Source: Caenorhabditis remanei (Eukaryota > Nematoda > Chromadorea > Rhabditida > Rhabditidae). Taken from it: a DNA stretch of 64,000 bases. Both the position numbers and the translations under genes were made by a program. The notes beneath the pieces are model-generated. The model did not search any database, was not told where the DNA came from, and saw only the letters and a program-made list of their open reading frames with translations. Location: contig NC_071333.1 of the NCBI RefSeq assembly GCF_010183535.1, positions 6,756,587 through 6,820,586 of the forward strand, in the 5' to 3' direction. This document shows positions 25,350 through 39,598 of this stretch, in pieces (the first letter of the stretch is position 1; the number at the start of each line of letters is the position of its first letter).

Positions 25350-26403
25350 ATGGAAGACAACCTCATTTTATCTGAACGGAAGGAAAATGTGTTATGGGTA
25401 ACATTGAATCGCCCAAAAAAGTTCAACGCACTTACGCGAGTGGTGAGTTTTGAATTTAAATATAAATATTTCCACTGTATCAGTTTCCAGATGTTCCTCG
25501 AACTCTGTAGAATTTTCAAAGAAGCTGCAGATGATGATGAGATTGCGTTTGTAGTTTTTACTGGAGGTATGCCAAAATAAAATAAACCGATTTCCATTGG
25601 TTAACTATTTTAGGCAAAGGAAAATACTATTGCGCTGGGAGCGATTTCTCACCAGCTGAATTGGCAACTTTGCAGTGAGTCTTTTACTATACAACATCCA
25701 CTCTTATGGCATTATTTTTAGTGAAATCGAACATCACGGTTATAAACTATTTGTCGACGTTTTAATTGATTTTCCCAAACCAGTAATTGCTCTTGTGAAC
25801 GGACACGCTGTTGGAGTTTCAGTTACTATGCTGGGAGTTATGGACGCTGTAATTGCTATTGATACGGTAAATATTTTTAAAATCTACTTGGAAACTAATA
25901 TTGAGAATTAAGGCTACCTTCCAAACCCCGTTTGCTGATATCGGAGTATGCCCTGAAGCATGCTCTAGTTACACACTTCCAAGAATTATGGGACATCAGA
26001 AAGCTGCGGCGTTGATGATGTTCAGTGAGAAGTTTACCGCACAAGAGGCTTACACCGCTGGGTTGGTTACCAAGGTTTATACTGGCTTAGCTATACATAT
26101 AACCTAAAAATCTTTGATTTAGATACTTCCGGCAGCAACATTTGAAGAAGATTCCAAGAAAGTTATTGCCCGTTACGCAACACTTTCTCCATTTGTGAGT
26201 TCCCCAATAATCTGAATTGTTTTATGAAAAAAAAACTTTTAAAGACTATGCAAGTTGGAAAAAAGCTGATGAGAACCACTGATATCCAAGATGCACTATT
26301 GACAGTTAATCGCAAGGAGGAAGTGGAACTGAATGGAATGTTTTCACGTGAGGACACTATTGCCAGACTCACTGCCAAGTTTGTAAAGCCGTCCAAAATT
26401 TGA
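25350..26403 (+). CDS. Delta3,delta2-enoyl-CoA isomerase (ECI2-like), probably peroxisomal
   Basis: Crotonase-fold enzyme of 255 aa that shifts double bonds in unsaturated fatty acyl-CoAs for beta-oxidation. Exons 25350-25442, 25491-25566, 25614-25674, 25722-25866, 25913-26074, 26123-26194, 26245-26403. The oxyanion-hole segments are visible ([10 protein letters not shown] and [13 protein letters not shown]). The segment [17 protein letters not shown] carries the single catalytic Glu placed as in ECI2-type isomerases; hydratases have a second Glu. The C-terminus PSKI resembles a PTS1 peroxisomal signal. It corresponds to C. elegans B0272.4 from memory. Intron 1 is 48 nt with no in-frame stop, so retention would still be translatable. 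Two acceptors end in AAG rather than CAG. Confidence 0.88.
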
Positions 26404-26684
26404 TTACAATAAACCATCCAATGATTTTATTGATTTTTGTTAAAACTGTAAGAATGAAGGAAAATAGACATGAAAGTGATAAACACAATAAAAAAAGAAA
26501 TATAAAAAAGACATGTAGTAAAACCAAGAGATGACTTTATTCAAGTCTTGAGAATCTGAAAACATGACGTGACTGAGAATTATAAGAGCTTCTTGTACAA
26601 AAGAACAATCAATTGAAAATAATTCAATATATACATAATCATCTCGTATAAACATATCAAACGATTCAAAGTTTAAATTGAAAG

Positions 26685-29600
26685 CTAGTGTTCCAGGTTG
26701 AACTTTTCGATCTCGGCATTCAGTTTAGCGAAAGTTGGAGTTTTACTGGAAATAATGTTTATTTATTTCAGTCTAAAAAATTTAACTCACGGCGGATCTT
26801 TTTTGGGTTTCTGTGACATCGCGATGTGACAATTTCGGATAAAAATGACTCCTGTGTCTGTCTTCACACTGACTTTAATTTTCACCGGATCCATATTTTG
26901 TGGTTGTTCGGAAGATATTGAAGGACGAGTAGCTTCTGATCCGTCCACGTTTGATGAACGTTTTGTTTTCTTTTGTGTTGAACCGATCAGATCTCCATTA
27001 TTTGAGCGTCGTTTGATATTTCTCGAAGAAAACGAATTTGTTGGACGATCCACATTGTCGGGAGCAGGAAAAGCGCACGTGGTTGGTTGGTGAAAATATC
27101 CTCTCCGAATATCATTCACAATACATTTCTTTTCCGTATCGAACTCTTCTTCTCGTAGTTTTATATGATATTCTATGAGACGATCACGAGCATTGTTTAT
27201 TGGTCCAATTTTTTCATCGGTAACGATTCGACAAAGCCATTTGAAACATTTGAGTCCTGGTGAGAAACCACTCATGTCTGTGAACCTTCTCCACGATTTG
27301 ACAGCATGGTATGATTTTTGTTTCACACTCGAATACGGGCTTTTGGTTTCGGGACAGTTAGATTTGGTGTGCTTTATTATGAACTTCTGCGCACGCATTC
27401 CGCTAAGTTTTCCAAAGACTTCAGATGTTGCCAAATGTAGAGTGAGCTCGAAAATAATCAGTGACAAGTCGTTATTTAACTGCCCGGGTGAATAGTACAA
27501 AAACACCGCCATATAAAAGAAAGCCGCTTCTTTTTCCGTCAACGCCTGGAATAAAAATTTTCAAGTTACTACTGTAAAATAAAATGCATACCTCAATTGA
27601 CTTCACATCTCGCATATCGCTGAACGTCGTCACAGCCCAAAAATAATTGAGAAATTGTCGATAGTACATGGTAGTAGCCGATTTCTTTTTTTTCCATGCC
27701 GTTTTGACCAGTTTTGTCACAGCAAACTCTTCTTCCCCGAAATACACTGCAATATCAAATTTGTTTCAAAACATCAGAAACGGAACTGTAAACTAACATT
27801 TTTTAAACTCTACCACGGGAGCACAGTACTCTTTTGCTAACCCTTCTATGGTATCTCCGAATAAGAACGTCAAAGACGTGTTTTCACGCAACAATTTGGG
27901 TTCCTCAATTGTCCTTAACTTTGGATTCTCAAGTTTTTTCCTGATTATATTTGCAGCGAATTTGGAAATATCATCTTTGATTAATTTGAATAGCGAATCC
28001 AGATCAATTTTGTTTTCATCTTCTATTTGGCCAGCATCTTCTTCTTCCATGCGCTCAAAATCTTCAGCATCTGTTTGCACGAATTCTTTGACTTCTGCTT
28101 GCTCAAAATGTTCCCGTATCAAAGGGCCTGAGAAACAAAGATAATTTGTATTATTTTTGACTTCTGTTTGGGCGTGTTCCATTATCAAAGGGCCTGAGAA
28201 ATGAAGATCATCTGTATTATCTTTGACTGATGTTTGAGCAAAATCTTCAACTATCAAAGGACCTGAGAAACAAAGACTATCTGTGTTGCAGTGAAGCAGA
28301 GGCGTCATCTGCTCTGCCTGAAAAAGAATATAGTTAGAATTCGGAGAACATGCTTTTTAATACTTTGTTTCTCTTCAGAACGCACTATTAGCTTTTTGTT
28401 CAAACCAAAATTTTATCAAGTCCATATGCCAAAATTGGAAGTTTTGAACAAGATACTATTAATAAATCTATGTTTTTAGAAGTTCATTCAGTTCAGCCTT
28501 GTATATCACAAAAAGCACTCACCTGATTTAAACTTACAGTAGTTGCTGTAGAATTGAAAGTTTCCCCAGTCTCCGCAGTGGAACCAGTTTTACAGTTGTG
28601 ATCCGAAAGCTCCAAGTATTTCTCATCGTCTTTTATCCCTCCAACTTTGTTCACTCTATCAATTTCTTCAAAACATCTATCAAAATCCATTGGATTTTTC
28701 TGTCCATCGAATGAATCTTCTTTTTCGTCGGCAATTTCTGAGACATAATCAGAAAATTGTGTGTCCAGTTCTGAACTGTCCAAGAGGGATGTGCTGTCTA
28801 ACTCAAATCTAGCACTGATTGATGAAGGAGAGATTGCTGCAGCAGCATTTGAATCATGGGTTTTGATGTCGTCTACATCATCTTTACAGGAATCAGCAAC
28901 TTTTTCAGATTTTTTAGAATCAGTTGACTTCCGATTTTGTTCGAAATAGCTTTCCAATTCCAAACGTGCAAACGGCAAGTTTTGAGCATTTGGTTGTTGG
29001 TTGTCCTGAATTGGGAACAAGTTCGGTTGAATATAAGGCTCCTGAAATTATAAGTATAGATTCAGATTGGTTTTGTACAGCTCCTTACCATTTTATCTAT
29101 GTACTCGTGTCGCTCCAAGTCATTAGGCACAGAGGAATCCAGGTTGCAAACTAACACGCTGAGATTGTTTTTTGAGCTTAGAAACTCTAGCTCATTGGTT
29201 ATATCCAAAGGATGTTGCTTGTTCTCTTCCATATATCCATCTTTTGGTGTTGTAGCCATCCATAGGTCTTCATAAACAGAAACCCATGGACCATCTGTGA
29301 CATTTTTTGAATCGAGTATACTGTCGTTTTGGACACCAAGCCCAGTTACGGTCACGTGCTTTCCATCATCATTAATACTCAAGTTATTCTTATTGTTTGC
29401 CATTCTCAGAACGCATGGTTCTTTATCGGAAATCTGATGAGCATCAATCTTCGGAATCTTACAAATCTAAACTTCAAAACATGTTGACAAGTATTATTTT
29501 TCAATTAATTTACCGTGTCTCTGGTTTTTTGTTTTTTCTTGATCTGAGGCAATAATTGCAACTTATTCGAGTTTACAGAACCATTATCATCAAGCTCATT

Positions 29601-30485
29601 AAATTTTTCTTCCATTACATTAGAAGAAAAATGAGCTGCTGGAGAGGACGGATTGAAAGCACTTGGAGGAGCACCGATTTGAAAAGAAGTAGTCAACAAA
29701 ATTTTGGAGTTATCGGCATTGCCTTCCTAAAAATCTCTGGTCATTCATGATTTTTTGAATAATCTTTTACCTTTTTATCTGTATTATGTCGTTCTCCTTT
29801 TTTATTGCAACCAACCATACCCAGCATGTGTTTCGGTAATTCCAAAATATCATGCTTTTCAGACAGGGCTATTTCTGCTGGACTAGAAATAATTGTCTTA
29901 GTAGCCGCTGACAATGATCCTGTTTCATCTATTTCATTCAATTCCATCGGTCGCAGTCCACCCCACGTTTGGGAGTATTTGGATAACTGATCTTGATGTG
30001 TGTAATGCATGGCAAGCATACTTTGTTGTACCTCTGAAAATTGCATATTGGTAGTAATTATTCTTTTCATGGTTACTTTAAGTTTTTTTTAAGAAAACAC
30101 CACTACCGGTTATTTTTAACAAAAACATTAGCTCTAAGTGAGCTCACTCTAGTTCAATTCATATAAAAACTATTTTTAGGCATTTTAGGTTTCTCAGGCA
30201 TTTGATACTATTTGCAGGCAGATAACTGCATTCATAAGGTCTGCATAGATTTAAAAAAAATATGACAGCTAACTCACCATTGCAATACTTGAACACATCT
30301 TCTGCACATGATGAATGAGCTTGATCAACAGATTTCTTTGGTTCGTACTGTTCCTGTTGGTGTATCTTAATAACAATTTTATCGGATGCATTATAAAACA
30401 GTTGTTTTTTTTTCGAAATATAATAAAAATTTCAAAATTGAAATGAGAAATGACTTACTCCGTGATTATCCCATAAATCATCCAT
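26685..30485 (-). CDS. Uncharacterised 988-residue nematode protein with FSGPLI repeats
   Basis: I do not recognise this protein. Ten exons with consistent phases: 30459-30485, 30278-30353, 29771-30033, 29514-29726, 29089-29466, 28523-29041, 27798-28317, 27592-27746, 26791-27545, 26685-26745. It starts MDDLWDNHGEQYEPKKS and ends AEIEKFNLEH. The N-terminal two-thirds is acidic, Ser/Asn-rich and looks disordered. Around 28084-28300 lie three tandem ~22-residue units with the core FSGPLI. The C-terminal third looks folded (helical, with FYMAVFLYYSPGQL and AVKSWRRF) and is followed by a basic patch (QKKTKR) that could be a nuclear signal. Start of exon 2 may be 30353 or 30365. It is convergent with the isomerase gene and head-to-head with the dehydrogenase gene. 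Confidence 0.75.
28084..28300 (-). repeat. Three tandem 66-69 bp coding repeats
   Basis: On the + strand the motif ATCAAAGGGCCTGAGAAA recurs at a spacing of 66 and then 69 bases (near 28118, 28184 and 28253). In the protein this gives three units of the form (L/H)xFSGPLI(V/M/R)E followed by an acidic, Gln/Thr-rich spacer (AQTSVKDNT, AQTEVKNNT, EQAEVKEF). Period changes are multiples of three, so the reading frame is kept. Confidence 0.85.
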
Positions 30486-32144
30486 AATGTGCTTACTCCG
30501 GATCTTTAGTGTGGATCAGAAACTTGAAAATTGCTTTGGCGACTTTAGCCTGAAAAATATTCTTGTTGCGGTTGTCAGAGAAAGTGTAGTTGTTATTGAG
30601 ATAAATTGACTTTAATAAGAAGAAATTGAATGTGCGTGTTTTGGCAATCCACTGGTTTTTCCAGAGAAAAAGAATAACCGGGTAAAACTCAGATGTCAAA
30701 TAAGAGTAGGAGGAAGCAGAAGAATAGTAGGAAAATATAAATGAAGAAGAACAGAAAAAAAGCTGGACGAGTGCGAGTTGCATTGGTATCATAGCAACTC
30801 AAGAGTAACTCTTTTCTGCTGGAGAGAAGAACAACGTTTGATTTCAATAAAAGAAAAGAAGAGAGGGATGTCGGTGTATACATGAGACACTAATATATTT
30901 GAGCTTGTGTGGACAAAACGGGTCAGAAAAAGAAGAATAGCAGCTGTGTGTTCAATTATAGAAAAATGTAGAAAAAGCAAAAGAAATTTTGATTCCGCCC
31001 GAGTTTTGTTGAAATTTTAAAAACAACTGAATGATTTCAATTTGGTAACACAGTTGATTGATCAGTAATAAGTTAGCAGGTTGTTTTTACGTTTCTGAGC
31101 TTTATGAACTCATTTAATTATGAAAGAGTATATTAAACACAGTTAAAGAACTGAGCTCGAGCATTTGTTGATTAGAATGGGAAGAATTTTATTTTAAACA
31201 GCTCCAAATTCTAGATGTGTAACCATGAATCTCTTGAATCTTTGGCATTTTCATGTAAAGATTCACCACAATATTTGCCATGCTATTTTCAATGGTCTCA
31301 CTTTTTTATCATGACTTTTCACGAAAAAGGATTTTATTAATTTAATATGTTCACAATAAACTCACTTGCAGACAATTTTCAGAATTTCTCTCTTTTTGGA
31401 GTTCCTCAAAATGATGGAAAAACAAAAATGTTAATGAATCAAAAATTCATCATTTTACAAAAGAGATTTGGTTTGTGCAGCAACTTCTGTCTACGCGTTA
31501 TATCTTCATGTCAGTTGTTGATTCTGAATTTGATCAACGTGATATTGAGCTAGTAGGGTTTGTGTTATTTCTTGTAAATTGTTCGAAAACACGATGACTG
31601 AACGATGTATCATTGTCTTTCAATATGAATCTCCACCACTTCGAACTTCTTCTATCTGTTCTTTCTGTTTCCTTTTATTCCAATAGATTTCCACTATCAA
31701 GACAACATTCAAGAGACACGTTGAAGAGAACCAACTCCTTGGTTCTTCTCTCCAATGTTATTCTCTCTCTTCTTTCTCTCTTTCTCTCTCACAGTTGTTA
31801 TCGATCTCATGTTGTCTTCTTTGCCCCCTGTCCAACTCATTAGGTACAGTGTAGCAAACAAAGTCCAAAGAGACAACCTACCCGTTCATAAACACTGTGC
31901 AATCGAAGAGACGCAGACACTAACGGCGCATTTTTTGTGAGTAGTCTGTGTATACGGGGTAGACACAACACGGACGACTCTTCCACAACGCATTCAGCCC
32001 GTCTCTTACTCCGCAAACAGTCCTCGTCAGTCCGTTACTACCTTTTTTGAATTATTTACTTATTTTGCTTCAAATTGCTTCGTAAGAGCTGCTTTTCTCA
32101 CTGATTTTTTTGTTGATATTTCAATAAGTTTTGTAATTTACAGA
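30486..32144. promoter_or_regulatory. Head-to-head intergenic region between the 988-residue gene and the dehydrogenase gene
   Basis: 1.66 kb shared 5' region of two divergently transcribed genes. It has a CT-rich block at about 31750-31800 (TTCTCTCTCTTC repeats) on the dehydrogenase side. A 3' splice site (TAATTTACAG, ending 32143) sits one base before the dehydrogenase ATG, as expected for SL1 trans-splicing. Open frames such as 31347-31553 lack splice or start context and are not called. Confidence 0.5.
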
Positions 32145-33392
32145 ATGCTCAGCTCAACTTGCACTGCCGCCGTTCGTGGACTCTCCACCACTGCTCAACT
32201 CTCAAAAATCAATAATGTCACCGTCATCGGCGCTGGACTTATGGGATCTGGAATCGCTCAAGTGTCTGCCAATGCCAAACTCAACGTGACCGTTGTCGAC
32301 AGCAATCAGTCAGCCCTTGACAAGGCTCAAAAAGGAATCACGAGCAGTCTGCAGCGTGTCGCCAAAAAGAAGCATGCTGATGATGCTGCCGTGAGTTTTT
32401 TTTTGAGTAAAAGTTAAATCAAAATGAGACGTAGCTATTACAGGCTCAAACCGCTCTTGTCAGCTCTGTTCTCGATCGTATCAAGATGTCGACCAATGTC
32501 TCCGACTCCGTTAAGGATGCCGATTTGGTTATTGAGGCTATCGTCGAAAATATTGATATCAAGAGAAAACTTTTCGCCGAGGTTGAGGCCGCCGCTAAGC
32601 CGTAAGTGGGAAGAATAGTGAGATTGCCTATCTTATTATCAGATATGAGAGAGTGAATAAATACAAAAGTTCTGTCACTGTTTGATATCATAAACACTTG
32701 CGAATAAATAACTCCATTAGTTTTTGAAGAATAAAGTTTCTAGGAGCTTGATCCAAAATTCCCATAGTGGGATCTGATGCTTTCAACGGCTATCAATAAT
32801 CATATTTGTCTTTCAGAACTACTCTCATCACCACCAACACCTCGTCGCTTCGTCTTGCCGACATCGGACTTAACTTGAAGGATAAGACTCGCTTTGGAGG
32901 TCTCCATTTCTTCAATCCAGTACCAATGATGAAACTTCTCGAAGTCGTCCGTCACAATGACACCTCCGACGCCACATTCGAGCAACTTATTGAGTACGGA
33001 AAGACTGTCGGAAAGACAACTGTAGCTTGCAAGGTAGGGTTTTAGTGGAAGTGAGCGTTTAGTACAATGATCCATACTTTCAGGACACTCCCGGATTCAT
33101 TGTCAACCGTCTTCTGGTCCCATACATGTTCGAAGCTCTTCGTCTCTACGAGCGCGGAGATGCCTCTATGCCAGATATCGATGTGGCCATGAAACTCGGA
33201 GCTGGGTATCCAATGGGACCATTCGAGCTCAGCGACTACGTCGGACTCGACACTTGCAAGTTCATCATGGACGGATGGCACAAGCAGTATCCAGATGAGG
33301 TCGCTTTCAAGCCAAGTCCACTTCTCGACTCGCTTGTTGATGCTGGAAAGACCGGACGCAAATCCGGCGAGGGATTCTACAAGTACAAGTAG
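32145..33392 (+). CDS. Mitochondrial short-chain 3-hydroxyacyl-CoA dehydrogenase
   Basis: NAD-dependent enzyme oxidising 3-hydroxyacyl-CoA to 3-ketoacyl-CoA in mitochondrial beta-oxidation. 309 aa; exons 32145-32390, 32444-32601, 32817-33033, 33084-33392. Residues 1-20 form a Ser/Thr/Arg-containing presequence without acids ([20 protein letters not shown]). The Rossmann motif [13 protein letters not shown] follows. [15 protein letters not shown] carries the catalytic His-Glu pair, and the C-terminal domain includes [14 protein letters not shown] and ends [12 protein letters not shown]. Length is typical for the family (human HADH 314). It corresponds to C. elegans B0272.3 from memory. It shows GC-rich, strongly biased codon use compared with its neighbours, suggesting high expression. 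AATAAA at about 33492 is a likely poly(A) signal. Confidence 0.93.
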
Positions 33393-33935
33393 ATTCGTGA
33401 TGTCCCGTCAATGCTGATGATCTTTTTGTAAAAATGCCAAAATTATTTATGTCTAGTTTTTGACTTTGAATCTATATGGGTTCCATATAACCAATAAAAC
33501 GTGTAAAATGGGCAGAAACTGATTTATAATTTCTAAAAATGGAAAAATTATAGAATGTTTTATTACAATTATCAGTTGAATTTCTCTAGAGAAACCAAAA
33601 AAAAATTTCTGAGAAAAAACAAAAACATCTGCAGAAACAATACATCGTTTCATTCTGCTGCTCGAATGGCGCCAGCAAACAGCTGACCCGGAACTCTCCT
33701 CTTGGAGGGGAATTCGAATATGAATATATCGATTGCTTCTAGATTTTTTGTAAATCTCTCCTGAAAAGAAGTATACTTTATTAGAATTTATTTTCGACAA
33801 TAGAAATATGGTAGACATTACACAAAAAAAGTCGACAATATATTTGGCTATTATGCGATCAGTAAAGCGTAGATATTGTTTTAAATCAAAATGACATCAA
33901 GTGTTACACCAAAAGAAAGCAAAAATTGTAGATTT
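33393..33935. other. Convergent intergenic region (dehydrogenase and beta-tubulin 3' ends)
   Basis: Two genes end tail-to-tail here. AATAAA near 33492 serves the + strand gene. The rest is AT-rich 3' untranslated sequence. No exon is supported; the reverse-strand open frame 33453-33818 has no protein character. Confidence 0.5.
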
Positions 33936-37098
<3,163 letters not shown>

Positions 37099-38123
37099 TT
37101 AATAAGGTGGTGCTTTCTTCCAGTAGGTCATAACCAGCATCGATCGATTCGTCTGCAACCGTCGGGTTTCTCTGGCATCTCCGGACAAATTCACCATTCT
37201 CGGCCGTTCACCATTCAGTTCGACAGCGATTTCAACTGAACATTTCTGTTTTAGACAAATCAATCATAGCTTCGGTCTTTTAAGAATTTTTTTTTCCGAA
37301 ACTTGTAAAACTGATAAATTAAGAAGCTATGAGAATTCTTGCAGGACTGTGAAAATCAAACTATGGTAACTCATTGGTGGAATTCGTATTCACCTTTTTT
37401 GTTTAAAAAAAATATTCTCTTCTGAAGTTTCCTCTGTTACAATAATGTTGCTTTTTCATTATTTTAGTTTGTGAAAATTTTTTTTGAATAGTGCCCAACA
37501 AAAAACTCACAATCCAATCCACTGGGCTCAAATTCACTGGCAAAGTGTGTAGCAACAGTAGGCATCTTCACCAACTCCAAATAGTTCGTTGATCTTGGTT
37601 GAAGAGGAATCGTTGCAAACTCAGTGTCAGATTCCAACACGACGAATGAAAAATTTTCTTCGGTGTATCGAGTATCAATCTTCATAAATTTATTTGCTGA
37701 AGGTTTCAATTTAAAATAAACGTACAATGAGAACTAGTCGGGATCCTGCCAAGAACTCATTGTTCAACAAGTAACAGTCGTTTGGTTTTTGATTGAGACA
37801 AACTGGAGTGATATCTGAGAAAAAAGAAAATTATTTCAATCTCAATAATCAAGGAACCCATACACATAATATGTGTGTGACGATGAGGTACTTGAACCGG
37901 ATTGATATTACAGAAGAAGCAATAAGAATCTGGAAAAATGCATGAAAGTATAAAAAATCTTAAATTTCAATGTTACTTTGTGGGTTTCTTGGTGGGAAGA
38001 GATCCGTTACTATTTTGTACACAATAGTTTCTGAGAGAATAGATTGTGTTTTAGTAAAATATCTAAAAATTTACCTCTTGGCAGCATATATGTAGCTGGT
38101 CTTCGCAATATTTCTTTCTCCAT
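37099..38123 (-). CDS. Uncharacterised 187-residue protein
   Basis: Not recognised. Six exons with consistent phases: 38075-38123, 37977-38030, 37864-37929, 37726-37814, 37511-37679, 37099-37235. It starts MEKEILRRPATYMLPRETIV and ends MTYWKKAPPY. The middle contains CFFCNINPVQVPHRHTHIMY (a Cys/His-rich patch) and NQKPNDCYLLNNEFL. The second half alternates hydrophobic and polar residues as a beta-rich domain would (ENFSFVVLESDTEF, FEIAVELNGERPRMV). No signal peptide or membrane segment is seen. The acceptor at 37679/37680 (TTTATGAAG) is non-consensus; it is the only choice I found that keeps the frame open. Confidence 0.6.
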
Positions 38124-39079
38124 TTTTCTTTTTTTTTGTCTCTGTAAACAATCAAAACTGTACGTTAAAACTAATATCAGATATTTTTTTCAAAGTCAGA
38201 AACGCTGAAAGAGAAAATTCAAAGTCTTATTAATCTATTTTAAACTCCAAAAACCAAAAGTCACAGTAAAATAATTCTATTAACTCCGGAAAACGAAAAA
38301 AAGACGCAATAAGAACTCTCGATCTACTGACGAAAATGAAAAATGTCTATGGCCATATAAATGGCAAAATTATGCAAGAATCGGGGAATGCTATTTTACG
38401 ACCAAGAATGGAATGATCTCCTTAAAAAAAACTATTATATAGGGTCTTTTGGTTTTTCGAGCCAAAAAACTATAGCTAATCAAAAAAAGGAGCAAAAGAT
38501 TGGCATAAAACAAAGAATAAGATGGCTGTACCTCTAAATGTTAATTTTTGTCATTTATTTCGCTGACCGATCTGTATATTTTGTCCTTTAAAATGACAGA
38601 AACAAGCTTTTTGAGCGACATTAAAGTTATGTTTTACCAGTAGGTAGACAGAAAAGAACAAATCAAAAATCAACTAAAAAAGAACCTACTCGAATCAGTG
38701 GATAATAGATATTGCCAAAAAACCGACGTGTTTCAAAAGAAATTGTCGCAATTCATTCTCATTTCAATTCCGCGGGTATCGATGTCAATTGATAAACGAA
38801 ATTATTGATCGAAACCAGAAAACTGCATCGAAAAGAAAAAAAAAGCTGTCTTAGAGAAAATCGGAGAAATGTCGGACTGGATGTTTCAATTGCATTCAAT
38901 GCGAACCATGGTAACCACATTCCAAAAAAACGCAATTTATGAGATCTCATTGCACATTATTTTGCCATTTTCTTTATGGGATCGGGTTGTAGATTACGAC
39001 ATTTGAGGAAAGGTGCGTTGAAGGTCTTGAGGTCCAAATTGGGAAAAATAGATTTGATTTTAGCTTCTGTATAGTAGCG
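38124..39079. other. Intergenic, no gene recognised
   Basis: About 950 bases upstream of the 187-residue gene. It is AT-rich with no supported exon. One half X-box-like sequence (CGAACCATGGTAAC at 38902-38915) matches only the right half of the consensus and is not called as a site. Confidence 0.4.
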
Positions 39080-39545
39080 TTAGGCTTGTTCCGCACTCTC
39101 GTTCAGCCAAGTGGTTTCCACAATTACAGCACAACTCGAATAGCCGAAATTAGGGCAAATCTTTTTCGAAAAGCCAATCGTCCTTCTTATGAGCACCCAT
39201 TGTAACGAATCGAAATAGACTTCCATAGTCTTCAGCTCTTTTTCTTCATCACATCTAGTCAACACAGCACATCGGAGATCATCCATTCCCATCAAACCAA
39301 TTCCCTCATTCCAGTTCCTAAAACTACAATTTTCAGGTTCAAAATTGACCCGTTCTTCAAAAGTTATGTTTTTCAAAATCAAAATCAAATAAATTATACA
39401 CAAATCAGAAAATCAGCAGCTCGAATGTGGCAAAAATAGCAATATAAAAAGTAGATATGAAAGTTTTGGAAAATAAATTAAAACTGGTACTGGCCAACGA
39501 AATCACATAAGATATGAATATAATGACAGAAATTAGCAATGGCAT
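39080..39545 (-). CDS. Probable small secreted protein (109 residues), unrecognised
   Basis: Two exons, 39491-39545 and 39080-39354. The first encodes MPLLISVIIFISYVISLA, an uncharged hydrophobic signal peptide, ending one base into a codon at donor GTACCA. The second continues in phase as KRVNFEPENCSFRNW and carries five cysteines (ENC, RCAV, RCDE, ICPN, SSCAV) before ending WLNESAEQA. The 92-codon exon has coding-like composition (MEVYFDSLQWVLIRR). The acceptor is TTTTGAAG, not the usual CAG. The start lies only 53 bases beyond the membrin stop codon on the same strand, so it may share or overlap membrin's 3' untranslated region. Confidence 0.45.
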
Positions 39546-39598
39546 TCAGAAATTTGACTTTGGGTTGAAAAAGTGTCATCTACTGTTTCTTTATATTG

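Noticed and set aside
31347..31553. 68-codon + strand frame in the dehydrogenase upstream region
   Set aside because: AT-rich, no splice context, no recognisable composition of a protein.
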